This document shows positions 26,365-35,107 of a DNA stretch of 64,000 bases, piece after piece (position 1 is the stretch's first letter; every line of letters begins with the position of its first letter). The notes under the pieces were generated by a model, which was not told where the DNA came from, ran no database searches, and was given only the letters and a program-made list of their open reading frames with translations. Source of the DNA: an uncultured Bryobacteraceae bacterium (lineage in GTDB: Bacteria; Acidobacteriota; Terriglobia; Bryobacterales; Bryobacteraceae); NCBI GenBank assembly GCA_937924525.1, contig CALDSU010000009.1:62001-126000 (forward strand), written 5' to 3'. The position numbers were made by a program, and so were the translations under genes.

Positions 26365-29094
26365 ATGAGGCACTGCCCCAGCTGTGGAGCGGAAACCGCC
26401 GTGGATTCCGAGAAATGCCCACGGTGCGGCGAGCTGGCCGCCGAGTCCCTGTCGCGCACCGCCACGCTGCCGGCGGGAAATCCCGCCGGACTCAGGCGGC
26501 GTGATTCGCTCTCCCGGCTCAGCAGTTCGACAGAAGACGAAGGGCGCTTTCTGCCGGGAACGCTCGTGGCGGGCCGTTACCGGGTGATCGGCCTGTTAGG
26601 GCGCGGGGGCATGGGTGAAGTGTATCGCGCCACCGATCTGACCTTGGGGCAGTCCGTGGCGTTGAAGTTTCTTCCGGAAGCCGCCGTCCGCGATCGCCGT
26701 CTGCTCGAGCGGTTCCACAACGAAGTGCGGGTGGCGCGCCAGGTCTCCCACCCCAACGTCTGCCGGGTCTACGACATCGGGGAAGCAGACGGACAGCCGT
26801 TCATCTCGATGGAATACGTGGACGGCGAGGACCTGGCGTCGCTGCTAGGCCGGATTGGGCGGTTGCCGGCGGAAAAAGCGGTGGAAGTCGCGCGGAAGAT
26901 CTGCGCCGGCCTGGCCGCCGCCCACGCCCGCGGCATTGTCCACCGGGATCTGAAACCGCACAACATCATGCTGGACCGGCGCGGCGAGGCGGTCATCATG
27001 GACTTCGGCCTGGCCGCGGTCGCCAGCGAACTGAAGGCGGCGGATATTCGCAGCGGCACCCCGACGTACATGTCGCCCGAGCAATTACGCGGGGCCGAGG
27101 TGACGGCCAAGAGCGACATCTACGCGCTCGGGCTGATTTTCTACGAACTGTTCACCGGACGCCGCGCTTACGAAGCGAAGACGGTGGCGCAGTTGCTCGA
27201 ATTGCAGGAGGCGGCGCAGCCCGCCAGCGTCACCTCCGTGGCGGGCGAAGTGGACCCGGTGATCGAGCGGGTGATTCAGCGCTGCCTGCATCCCGATCCG
27301 GCGATGCGCCCGGCCAGCGCCCTGGCGGTAGCGGCGGCGCTGCCCGGCGGGGATCCGCTGGCGGCGGCGCTGGCGGCCGGGGAGACGCCCTCCCCGGAGT
27401 TGGTCGCGGCGTCAGGCCGCACCGAGGGAATTTCCGTCCGGTGGGCGATTCCCTGCCTCTTCGTGATCGTGTTCGCGGTCGTGGTGCAAGTGGTATTGAG
27501 CCCCCGGCTGACCACCTTGGGATTGACCCCCGCCGAGCTCTCCCCGGAGGTGCTGGCACAGAAGGCGCGGGAAGCCGCCGCGGCGCTCGGCTGGCCCGAT
27601 AAGCCCGCGGATCGCACCTGGTGGATGCAGCAGGACGCCGACTACCTGCGCGATGCGGGACGCCGGGGCAGAGGCGGGCGCTCCTGGGGGGCGTGGTTCG
27701 AAGCCGAGCCGCCGGTGCACCTCGTCTATCGCCAAAGCCCGCAGATGCTCGAATCGCTGCCGGACGGCGAAATCACGGTGAAGCGGCCGGCGCCGATTCT
27801 GCCCGGCATGGTCCGGGTGCAAGTGGACGCGCGCGGCCGCCTGCGGGAGTTTGAGGCCGTGCCGCCGGAATGGGACGAATCGGATGCGGCCAATGCCGAG
27901 ACGGATGCCACGCCGGTATTCCACTGGGCCGGCCTGGACCCGGCGCGGTTTCAACCGGCGCCGCCGCGCTATCTGCCGGCTGTCGCGTTCGACCGCCGCG
28001 CCGCCTGGACCGGGACGCTCGCCGGGTTGCCGGAGGTGACCCTCACCCTCGAGGTGGCCTGGTGGAAGCAGCGGGTGACCTCGGCGCGGGTCATCTGGCC
28101 TTGGACGCGGGCCATGCGCGGCGAGGAGCGCGAGCGCAGCAAGCGCGAGTGGGCGGGCGCCGTCTTCTCCCTCGCCCTGGCCGGAACGGCCCTGTTCTTC
28201 ATTCTGCTGCTGGCCCGCCGGAACCTCGGCTCGGGCCGCGGCGACCGGCGGGGGGCGTTTCGCCTCGCTGCGTTCACCTTCGCCTTGGGAGCCGTGGAGT
28301 GGCTGGGCGCCGTCCACTTCATCCCGCGGCCCAGCATGGTCGGGATCGTCATGGCCAACGTCAGCTTCGGGCTCACCTCCGCCATGGGCCTGTGGTTGCT
28401 GTACATCGCCCTCGAGCCCTATGTGCGGTCCCACTGGCCCCAAGCGATGATCACCTGGAGCCGCGTGCTGTCCGGCAAACTGTCCGACCCGCGGGCCGCG
28501 GCCGACCTGCTGTACGGCTGTGTCATCGGCGGCGTGGTGATCTCCGCGTATCAGCTTCGCAGTTGGTGGGGGATCGCGCGCGGCGCCGCGCCGGAAGGTT
28601 TTCTTATGCGCGGTCTGTCGGGCGCGGTCGAATGGGCGGGGCTGCTGGCGACGATCGTCTTCACCGCGATTCTCTCCGGTCTGGTGATTTTTCTCCTGCT
28701 TTTCGGTCTGCGGACGCTGCTGCGCAGGGATTACCTGGCCGCGGCCGTCGCGGCGTTCGTGCTAGCCCTCAACCGGGTCCTGCCGCGGCCGGACGCCGTG
28801 CTGACCCTGGACCTGCCGCTGTACTTCGTCATCTATGGGGCGCTGGCGCTCGCGCTGCTGCGTCTCGGCCTCCTGACGACCACGGCCTCGATGATCGTCG
28901 CCAACCTGCTCGGCGCGGGGGTGGTCAATCCCTGGGCGCCGGCCTGGTATAACGCGGCCGGGGCGGCAACGCTGGCCGTGGTCGTGGGGATGGCGGTGTA
29001 CGCGTTTGCGCGGGCGATCGGCACGGCCGCGCCCCGGGCGGCGGAGTGGCTGCCGGGGCAGGCCCCCGTCAAGAGATCGGCCGCCGGAAGGTGA
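26365..29094 (+). CDS. Zinc-ribbon Ser/Thr protein kinase with polytopic membrane domain
   Basis: 909 residues from the ATG at 26365 (AAGGAG upstream). The N-terminus carries a zinc ribbon, CPSCG (4-8) and CPRCG (17-21). A Hanks-type kinase follows: GLLGRGGMGEVY (76-87), Lys101 in VALKF, HRDLKP with Asp195, DFG 213-215 and SPEQ in the activation segment. After a single TM segment (VIVFAVVVQVVL) comes a soluble region of about 230 residues, then a block of roughly eight further TM helices to the C-terminus. All catalytic residues are present, so it should be active. The multi-helix tail suggests sensing within the membrane. Confidence 0.9.
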   Translation: MRHCPSCGAETAVDSEKCPRCGELAAESLSRTATLPAGNPAGLRRRDSLSRLSSSTEDEGRFLPGTLVAGRYRVIGLLGRGGMGEVYRATDLTLGQSVALKFLPEAAVRDRRLLERFHNEVRVARQVSHPNVCRVYDIGEADGQPFISMEYVDGEDLASLLGRIGRLPAEKAVEVARKICAGLAAAHARGIVHRDLKPHNIMLDRRGEAVIMDFGLAAVASELKAADIRSGTPTYMSPEQLRGAEVTAKSDIYALGLIFYELFTGRRAYEAKTVAQLLELQEAAQPASVTSVAGEVDPVIERVIQRCLHPDPAMRPASALAVAAALPGGDPLAAALAAGETPSPELVAASGRTEGISVRWAIPCLFVIVFAVVVQVVLSPRLTTLGLTPAELSPEVLAQKAREAAAALGWPDKPADRTWWMQQDADYLRDAGRRGRGGRSWGAWFEAEPPVHLVYRQSPQMLESLPDGEITVKRPAPILPGMVRVQVDARGRLREFEAVPPEWDESDAANAETDATPVFHWAGLDPARFQPAPPRYLPAVAFDRRAAWTGTLAGLPEVTLTLEVAWWKQRVTSARVIWPWTRAMRGEERERSKREWAGAVFSLALAGTALFFILLLARRNLGSGRGDRRGAFRLAAFTFALGAVEWLGAVHFIPRPSMVGIVMANVSFGLTSAMGLWLLYIALEPYVRSHWPQAMITWSRVLSGKLSDPRAAADLLYGCVIGGVVISAYQLRSWWGIARGAAPEGFLMRGLSGAVEWAGLLATIVFTAILSGLVIFLLLFGLRTLLRRDYLAAAVAAFVLALNRVLPRPDAVLTLDLPLYFVIYGALALALLRLGLLTTTASMIVANLLGAGVVNPWAPAWYNAAGAATLAVVVGMAVYAFARAIGTAAPRAAEWLPGQAPVKRSAAGR

Positions 29095-29504
29095 CGCCGT
29101 GATCCGTTCGTTCGCCATGGAAACGGAGGCGATTCCTTTACCGCCGGCCGCGGCGCTGGCCCGTGCGCAGACCAGCGAGCCGCCGACCTGGGCTCACAAG
29201 GCAGCCTGCCGCGATCCGGAACTCCGCGCCGCGACGCCGAGCCGCGACCGGAAAGGAGCGGGCCTTGCTGCGCGGGCCTGAGGAGCGGGCCGGAAGCAGA
29301 CGCAACCTCCAACCCCCGGGCCCACTCGCTTCCGCTCGTAGTTCGGAACCTAGTTGGAACGATCGAACTCGGCGCGGAAGCGGACAACCGGAAACAGTTT
29401 GGGCGCCCTCCGCCGAAAGGCTGTTCAACGCGCGCGGCTGGCGCTACACTCGGAGTGGAAGTGAACGCGTTCCGGTCCCGGAAAGGTACGCGAGGAGGTT
29501 CGCC
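29095..29504. other. Intergenic region upstream of small membrane protein
   Basis: About 410 GC-rich bases with no supported gene; short ORFs here lack start sites. A possible promoter precedes the small gene (29424-29450). Confidence 0.5.
29424..29450 (+). promoter_or_regulatory. Possible sigma-70-like promoter
   Basis: TTCAAC (29424-29429) and TACACT (29445-29450) separated by 15 bases, 55 bases before the start codon of the small membrane protein. The -10 box is good, but the -35 box is weak and the spacing is short. Confidence 0.3.
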
Positions 29505-29666
29505 ATGACACTTCATCAATTCTTCCAGCATGAAGAACAGGTGGCCAAGAAGGCGGTCATGGACCACCTGCAAACGGCGGGCGTGGTGCTGATCACGCTG
29601 CTGATTCTGATCGGGTTGCTGCTCGGCGCATTTGTCGCCGCCGAATTGCACCAGTTCAACCCGTAG
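29505..29666 (+). CDS. Small single-pass membrane protein
   Basis: 53 residues. A strong AGGAGG lies 6 bases before the ATG, good support that this is a real gene despite its size. A charged/amphipathic head (TLHQFFQHEEQVAKKAVMDHLQ) precedes one hydrophobic helix (VVLITLLILIGLLLGAFVA) and a short tail. No family is recognised; small proteins of this type often modulate larger membrane complexes. It follows the membrane kinase gene by 410 bases on the same strand, and any functional link is speculative. Confidence 0.65.
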   Translation: MTLHQFFQHEEQVAKKAVMDHLQTAGVVLITLLILIGLLLGAFVAAELHQFNP

Positions 29667-29699
29667 AGGTACCGCGCTTTCGTTGCCCAGGGAAGGCGG

Positions 29700-29980
29700 A
29701 CGCCGCGGGGGCCGCAAGGACCTAAGCCTTTCCTGCACGGCAGCAAAGCCGTCCGTCGTGACGATGGCTCCGGCTTCCGTCCCGGGCGTCGGGGCGCCGG
29801 CATCCCGCAAACCGGCGAGGGTGGTTTCGGGCACGGTCCCGGCAGGCGTCACACGCGCGTAGAGGGCCGCCAGGCCGTGGCGGCCCTAGCCCATTTTGCG
29901 CAGCAGATCAAGCGCCGCCGCGTCCGCCTTGGCTTCGCGTTCCTCCTGTTGATCCTGCCGCGAACGGCCAGGCAGGATTC
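29700..29980 (-). pseudogene. Possible degraded ORF interrupted by TAG
   Basis: In one minus-strand frame, a charged segment (QDQQEEREAKADAAALDLLRKMG) runs into a TAG at 29886-29888. The same frame then continues with GRHGLAALYARVTPAGTVPETTLAGLRDAG and GAIVTTDGFAAVQERL. The composition looks coding on both sides of the stop, and there is no start codon with a ribosome site upstream. I do not recognise the family. It may be a relic gene tail, or the second part may be a separate small gene from the GTG at 29852. Confidence 0.3.
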
Positions 29981-30006
29981 CTCTTCCATCGGCTCGGACG
30001 GTCTCC

Positions 30007-30150
30007 CTATTGTTCGTGGCAACCCCGCAACCGCTGCTGGTAGCGGGTGATTTCGCACTCCCCGCCGCCGCACCGAATCCTGCCCTGGGCCGAATCGCAC
30101 AGCCACGGCGGCGGAAGGTCCACAAAATCCGCGCGCTGGCCTTGGCGCAT
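30007..30150 (-). CDS. Small cysteine-containing ORF (hypothetical)
   Basis: 47 codons from the ATG at 30150 to a TAG. The protein has four Cys residues, in LCDSAQ, IRCGGGEC and RGCHEQ. The spacing is not a standard zinc finger. No clear ribosome site precedes the ATG, and an in-frame stop lies two codons upstream. It could be the 5' part of the degraded ORF just downstream, shifted in frame. It is divergent from the acyl-CoA dehydrogenase gene. Confidence 0.3.
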   Translation of the reverse strand: MRQGQRADFVDLPPPWLCDSAQGRIRCGGGECEITRYQQRLRGCHEQ

Positions 30151-30228
30151 AAATTGCTAAGGAAAGACCATACACCGGTTCCCGTGGAGACCTCCGCGCG
30201 GGGGAGGAGCCGGTGAGGAGACCTCTGG

Positions 30229-32457
30229 ATGCGAGCGACGGCTATCGGTAAGGAAACCCAAACGCTGCGGACTCTCCCGGGCGACGACGTGCGGCAGATC
30301 CTGTGGCGCTTTGGCGACCGCTTCGACTTGCAAATGCTGGTGCAGTCGGTGCGGGCGGTGGCCCGGGGGCCGGTGGCCCGCGCGGTAGCGAATGGGGCGC
30401 GACACAGCCACCAGTGGACCAAAGAAAAGGACGATTTGCTGCGCGAGTTCGACGCCGCCGGCATTACCAGCGTGTTCCTGGACCCCGAGTTCGGCGGCTA
30501 TCTGGCCGGGCCGAAAAACCTCGCCCTGGCGCTGACCGCGTTCGAACTGGCGTGGGTGGATGCGGGCGCGGCCACCGCCAGCCTGGCGGGATGCCTGGGC
30601 CTGGCGCCGATTCACGAACGGGGCACGCCGGAACAGAAAGCCGAGTACATGTCGCGGTCGGCGCCGGGCGGCGATCGCACCCCCCTGCGCGGCGCATTCT
30701 GCCTGACCGAACCGATCCCTTATGTGGGCGTCGAAACGGGGCTGCTTTCCGGCAAGGTGCGCATTGCCGAGTGGCGGGAAGGCCAGGAACCGCTGCTGCA
30801 CGTCACCAAGCGCGGCCGGTTCATCACCAACATGGACTTCGCCGGGTTCGTCACGGCGGCGGTGGATTCGGGCGATCCCAAGATCCACGGCAGCTGCATG
30901 GTGATTCTGGAGAAGACCGATGCCGGCGTCTTCGATCCCGGCGCGCCCGCCCGCAAGCTGGTCCACCAGCTTTCTTCCACCACCGATCCCATCTTCGATC
31001 TCACGGTGCCGGCGAGCCGGATCGTGGGCGGCTACACGATCGAGGACGGCGTGGTGGTGCCGAACTATTCGCACAGCGAGATCATCGAAGCCGTGTTCCG
31101 CCGCACGCGCGTGACCGTCGGGCTGATGACGGCGGCCAAGCTGCTCAGCGCGGTCGAGCCGTTGATCCGCTATCACCGCGAGCGGTTCCGCGGGGGAGAA
31201 TCCGTGCCGCCGGGTTCGCCGCGGTTCGAACTGGGCTTGCAGCAGCGCGAGGACGTGTTGCACCGCCTGCTGGAGGTCTGGTCGACCGGGGAGGCGGCGG
31301 CTTCGCTCGGCTTCTCGACCGCCCGGCTATTCGATGAGCTGGACCCGCTCGAGCGGGAGAAGGAGCGCGTCCTGGCGGCGCAGGGCGTCCACGGCGGGAC
31401 CGCGTTGTTCAAGGCGCTGCGCAAACGGCAACCGGACGCGATCGAGTGTCTGACCCTGGCCGCGCAGCCCGCCGGACGGAGGAACCAGGAGCGCTACGAC
31501 GCGCTGGCCGCGGATCCGGTGGTCCGCTTCCTCGCGCTCGACGCCCAGGCGAATGTCCTGTGTCCGGCGGTGAAACTCTGGAATACCGGACACGGCGCCA
31601 ACGTGCTGCGCGAGGCGGTCAGCCTGATGGGCGGCTACGGCATCACGGAGGATTGCCCGGGCTTCCTCGGCTACAAGTGGATGGACGCGCAACTGGAGGC
31701 CACCTACGAGGGGCCCGAAGCGGTGCAGCGCCGCCAGTTGTCCCTGACGATGACCAACGAAGTCTTCCTGGCGCAGTTCAAACTGTGGATCGGGGAGATG
31801 CGGCGCATCGCCGCGCGATATCCCGGCAGCGGGGCGTGCGCCCTGGCCACGGCGATGGAGCTCTGGCTTTGGACCTTGAACCATCTTCAGAAAGCCACCG
31901 ATGCCGCCGGGGTCAAGCTGTACTCGGGCAATCGCCAGGGTGTGACGTTCCCGCTCGCGGACGCCTTGTGCTGGTTGCTGGCCAGCCGCGCCCAGATCCT
32001 CGACGTTGTCGAACTGGCCGAGCAGGGGCCCAGCCACCCGGTGGTCTCCGAAGGGCTGGAGGGACTCCAGAACTTCTTCACCGATCTGTGCCACGCCCAG
32101 GCCGCGCGCGCAGCGGGCGAAGTCGGCCGGATTTGCGCGGAGTTGGTTTTCGGCTACCGGAGACACCCCTCCTGGGACGCGGAAGGCGACTACCAGGGCT
32201 GCTACCAGGAAGACGAACTGATCGCGATCGAAAGTCTGGTGCCCGGCATGTCGGCATGGACGCCGGATATGATCCGGGAGGATGGCTCGCACGCCAGCAA
32301 GGCCGGGCCCTGCGCGCGGATGGACGGGCTGCACGATTTCACGCGGCTGCGCGCCAAGCTGGACGGCTGCCTGACCGGCTCGCTCCTGGCCCGCGACCGG
32401 GCGGCGCATGCGCTGGCTCACGTGATGATTCCCCAAGCGCTGGATTACCCCGCATGA
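30229..32457 (+). CDS. Oversized acyl-CoA dehydrogenase family protein
   Basis: 742 residues, far longer than the 380-600 typical of acyl-CoA dehydrogenases. N-terminal alpha domain, then the FAD strand region (GAFCLTEP, the ACAD 'xCxTEP'-like motif) and the C-terminal helical domain with SLMGGYGITEDCPGF and YEGPEAVQRRQL near residue 491, corresponding to the YEGT motif whose Glu is the catalytic base. About 230 further residues follow, as in extended ACADs, with no recognised motif. The stop overlaps the start of the ETF-QO-like gene by 4 bases (ATGA). It probably oxidises an acyl-CoA and passes electrons to the ETF encoded downstream. Confidence 0.87.
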   Translation: MRATAIGKETQTLRTLPGDDVRQILWRFGDRFDLQMLVQSVRAVARGPVARAVANGARHSHQWTKEKDDLLREFDAAGITSVFLDPEFGGYLAGPKNLALALTAFELAWVDAGAATASLAGCLGLAPIHERGTPEQKAEYMSRSAPGGDRTPLRGAFCLTEPIPYVGVETGLLSGKVRIAEWREGQEPLLHVTKRGRFITNMDFAGFVTAAVDSGDPKIHGSCMVILEKTDAGVFDPGAPARKLVHQLSSTTDPIFDLTVPASRIVGGYTIEDGVVVPNYSHSEIIEAVFRRTRVTVGLMTAAKLLSAVEPLIRYHRERFRGGESVPPGSPRFELGLQQREDVLHRLLEVWSTGEAAASLGFSTARLFDELDPLEREKERVLAAQGVHGGTALFKALRKRQPDAIECLTLAAQPAGRRNQERYDALAADPVVRFLALDAQANVLCPAVKLWNTGHGANVLREAVSLMGGYGITEDCPGFLGYKWMDAQLEATYEGPEAVQRRQLSLTMTNEVFLAQFKLWIGEMRRIAARYPGSGACALATAMELWLWTLNHLQKATDAAGVKLYSGNRQGVTFPLADALCWLLASRAQILDVVELAEQGPSHPVVSEGLEGLQNFFTDLCHAQAARAAGEVGRICAELVFGYRRHPSWDAEGDYQGCYQEDELIAIESLVPGMSAWTPDMIREDGSHASKAGPCARMDGLHDFTRLRAKLDGCLTGSLLARDRAAHALAHVMIPQALDYPA

Positions 32458-34286
32458 GCGAACCGGTGGAACGCCAGACGATGGACGTCGACATCGTGTG
32501 CGTGGGGTTCGGTCCCGCGAGCGCCGGATTTCTGACCACGCTGGGGCGCGGCATCGTGCAGGATGATGGCGCGCCGCGCTTCGAAAGCCCGTCGGCGCCC
32601 GGGGTGCCGCTCCAGGTAATTTGCTACGAGCGCGCCGACGACGTGGGCTTCGCCGTCTCCGGCGTCGTGACGCGGGCGCGGGCGATTCGCGAGACCTTCC
32701 CCGACTTGAATCCCGCGGAGATCCCCATGGCCGCGCCGGTGCGGGAGGAAAAACTGGTCTACCTGCTCGACCCGGTAGGCGCCAGCCGCCGTCCCTGGGT
32801 CTTGCGCGCCGCCGACCGGGCGCTGCGGCTGGCAGGGGTGCGGGACGAAGCGTTCGAGCTGCCGTATTTGCCCGAGTTCCTCGCGAAACGCGACGGGCTG
32901 CTCCTCTCGCTCGGACAGTTTCAGCAGTGGGTGAGCCAGCAGGTGTTGGCCACCGGCGCGGTGCAGGTGTGGCCATGCACCCCGGTGGTGGAACCGTTGA
33001 TCGAAGGGGAGCGGGTGGCCGGGGTGCGCCTGGCGGACCAGGGTACGGACGCAAAAGGAAATCCGGCGGAGGTGTTCCTGCCGGGAATGGACGTGCGCGC
33101 GGCGCTCACCGTAGTGGGAGACGGGCCGGTGGGCGCGATCGGCCGCGCCCTGGACGAACGCTTCGGCCTGCCCGCGGAACATCAGCGCGACGAGTGGGCG
33201 GTGGGGATGAAGATGGTGATCGAGCTGCCCGCGGGGTGCGAACTCGAAGCTGGCACGGTGATCCATACCATCGGGTTTCCGGAGCCGGAGATCTTCGGCT
33301 TTTTCTACGTGCACCCGGAGCGGGTCGCCTCGGTGGGCATCTTCGTGCCGAGCTGGTTCGACAGCCCCGTGCGCACCGCCTACCGCTATTTGCAGCACTA
33401 CGTGCAGCATCCCTACCTGTGGCGGCATCTCGCCGGAGGCACGCTGCGAAGCTGGGGGGCCAAGTCGCTGCTGGAATCCGGGCGGCGCGGCGAGCCGCGG
33501 CTGGCGGGGGACGGCTACGCCCGCATTGGCGAGAGTTCCGGCAGTACGAATGTGCTTACCGGGTCCGGCGTGGATGAAGCCTGGCACACGGGCGCGCTGC
33601 TCGCCGAATCCGTCCTGGAACTACTGCGCGAGGGGAAGCCGTTTTCCAAGGAGAACCTTGAAGCCACCTATGTCCGCCGGCGCCGCGCCAGTTGGCTGGA
33701 CAAGGAAGCGCGCGTGGCGGAAAGAGCGCGCGACGGATTTCAGCGCGGCTTCCTGACCGGCATGTTTGGCATGGCGCTGGCCGGCTTCACGGGCGGCCGC
33801 CTGGCGATCCCGGCCCGGAGGCGGCCGTCCTGGAAAACGCGCCCGATCGAAGAGTATTACGCCGGCCGCATCCCCCGCGCCGAGATGGAAGCGTTGCGTC
33901 GGCAGTGCGCGGCGGAGGGCAGGCCGCTGCACGACGCCCTGATGACGCGCGCGGGCTGGCCCGCGATTCCCTACGACGGCCGTCTGCTGGTGACGCACCA
34001 GGACGCGCTGCTGCTGGGCGGCAAGGTGCAAGCGCCGCCGTCGGCCTTCGATCACGTCGTCTTTCTGTATCCCCATCTCTGCGAGACCTGCGGCGCGCAG
34101 GTGTGCGTCGAGATCTGCTCGGGCGAAGCCATTCGCCCCGGCGACGCCGGCGCGCCCGTCTTTGACCGCGACAAGTGCGTGCACTGCGGCGCCTGCTTCT
34201 GGAACTGCGGACAGCGGACCCCGGAGGGCCGGACGAACCTGCAATTCCGCGCCGGTTTTGGCGGTCTGCATTCTTCCGAAAACTGA
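32454..34286 (+). CDS. ETF-quinone oxidoreductase-like (FixC/FixX-type) flavoprotein with extra cysteines
   Basis: 610 residues. An N-terminal FAD-binding Rossmann motif (VDIVCVGFGPASAGFL) and the ETF-QO-type middle (VVGDGPVGAIGRALDERFG, GFPEPEIFGFFYVHPERVASVG) precede a ferredoxin-like C-terminus. Canonical ETF-QO holds one 4Fe-4S cluster on four Cys. Here there are eight: Cys543, 546, 551, 555 and 575, 578, 581, 585, the last four as CxxCxxCxxxC. A second cluster is therefore possible. It presumably moves electrons from the ETF encoded next to a quinone in the inner membrane. Coupled to the dehydrogenase gene by ATGA overlap; the ETF-beta gene starts 7 bases after its stop. Confidence 0.87.
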   Translation: MSEPVERQTMDVDIVCVGFGPASAGFLTTLGRGIVQDDGAPRFESPSAPGVPLQVICYERADDVGFAVSGVVTRARAIRETFPDLNPAEIPMAAPVREEKLVYLLDPVGASRRPWVLRAADRALRLAGVRDEAFELPYLPEFLAKRDGLLLSLGQFQQWVSQQVLATGAVQVWPCTPVVEPLIEGERVAGVRLADQGTDAKGNPAEVFLPGMDVRAALTVVGDGPVGAIGRALDERFGLPAEHQRDEWAVGMKMVIELPAGCELEAGTVIHTIGFPEPEIFGFFYVHPERVASVGIFVPSWFDSPVRTAYRYLQHYVQHPYLWRHLAGGTLRSWGAKSLLESGRRGEPRLAGDGYARIGESSGSTNVLTGSGVDEAWHTGALLAESVLELLREGKPFSKENLEATYVRRRRASWLDKEARVAERARDGFQRGFLTGMFGMALAGFTGGRLAIPARRRPSWKTRPIEEYYAGRIPRAEMEALRRQCAAEGRPLHDALMTRAGWPAIPYDGRLLVTHQDALLLGGKVQAPPSAFDHVVFLYPHLCETCGAQVCVEICSGEAIRPGDAGAPVFDRDKCVHCGACFWNCGQRTPEGRTNLQFRAGFGGLHSSEN

Positions 34287-34293
34287 ACCGATC

Positions 34294-35094
34294 ATGAGCG
34301 TTTCCTATCAAATCGTCGTCTGCGCCGGCCTGGCGCCCGATCCTTTGCAAACCTTGGAGCCCGTTCCCGGACCAGCGTTGAAGAACGAGCTGGCGCTGCC
34401 CGCGGTCCTGGACCCCTGGGCGGCGCATGCTCTGTATGAAGCGGCCCATCTGGCGAAGTCGCGCCCGGGCTCCAAGGTGTACCTGGTGGCGCTGGCGCCG
34501 AAGGCCAAGCTGCAACAGGTGATGATGACCGTGGCGCAGAAACTGCCGTTTGAGCTGATCGCCCTCGACGGGCCGATGAGCGGGTTTGCCGATGCGGCGG
34601 AAGTCGCGGCGGCGCTCAGCGCCGCAGTGAGCGGCATCGCCGGCCTCGACCGCGAGCGGTGGTTGCTGTTTGGCGGCTGGGAATCGGCTACGCGGGGCGC
34701 CGGCGCCACGATGCAGATGCTGGCGGAACGGCTCGGCATCATCGACCAATTCCTGGCCGTGGACGAACTGCGCGTGGAGGAGGACGGGTCGCTGCGCGTG
34801 TGGGAGCGGGTGGAAGGCGGGGGACACCAGGTTTCGCTATGCGAGGGGCCGCCGGCCATGCTGGCGTGGGCGACCGGGAGACTGCCCGAGCCGGTGAACA
34901 ACCCGCAGATCGGCATGGCCAACATGCGCGGCGTGATGCCCGCGCTGCAACGCGCCAGACCCGCGCCGCCGCTGGGGGGCGGCATCGAGTACCGCAAAGT
35001 GGCGCTGCCCGCGCAACAGCGCCAGACGCGCGTCGTCAAGGACGCCGCGCCGGAGGAGATTGCGCGCGAACTGGCCGCCTGGATCCGGGAGTAA
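34294..35094 (+). CDS. Electron transfer flavoprotein beta subunit
   Basis: 266 residues from the ATG at 34294. SYQIVVCAGLAPDPL at the start, ELALPAVLDPWAAHALYEAAHL (the adenine/AMP-site helix region), LLFGGWESATRGAGATMQMLAERLG (the ETF-beta 'G.xS.DxDxGQTGP..A..LG' region, heavily changed) and GMANMRGVMPALQRARP near the end fit ETF-beta/FixA. The recognition-loop Lys/Leu anchor of canonical ETF-beta is not obvious. It pairs with the ETF-alpha gene 13 bases downstream and belongs to the dehydrogenase-ETF-QO cluster. It is cytoplasmic. Confidence 0.85.
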   Translation: MSVSYQIVVCAGLAPDPLQTLEPVPGPALKNELALPAVLDPWAAHALYEAAHLAKSRPGSKVYLVALAPKAKLQQVMMTVAQKLPFELIALDGPMSGFADAAEVAAALSAAVSGIAGLDRERWLLFGGWESATRGAGATMQMLAERLGIIDQFLAVDELRVEEDGSLRVWERVEGGGHQVSLCEGPPAMLAWATGRLPEPVNNPQIGMANMRGVMPALQRARPAPPLGGGIEYRKVALPAQQRQTRVVKDAAPEEIARELAAWIRE

Positions 35095-35107
35095 CGGGAG
35101 CAACGCG

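Larger units (their letters stand above)
29667..30228. other. 562-base region with ORF fragments, no intact gene recognised
   Basis: Lies between the small membrane protein and the acyl-CoA dehydrogenase gene. The minus strand has coding-like character in two frames: a 47-codon ORF at 30007-30150 and a stretch around 29700-29980 interrupted by a TAG at 29886-29888. See those entries. Confidence 0.5.

Noticed and set aside
29690-29780. Possible riboswitch-like folded leader (GC-rich, GCAAAGCC-like word)
   Set aside because: The core motifs of the cyclic-di-GMP riboswitch are absent, and the next plus-strand gene is more than 400 bases away.
7347-29888. Possible TAG recoding, because TAG interrupts DUF4276 and another ORF
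   Set aside because: Several clearly intact genes end in TAG (the GH13 gene, the baeRF-like gene, hom), and both interrupted ORFs look decayed for other reasons.
31327-33054. 575-codon minus-strand ORF opposite the ACAD and ETF-QO genes
   Set aside because: Composition is typical of antisense frames in high-GC genes; no start site or motif.
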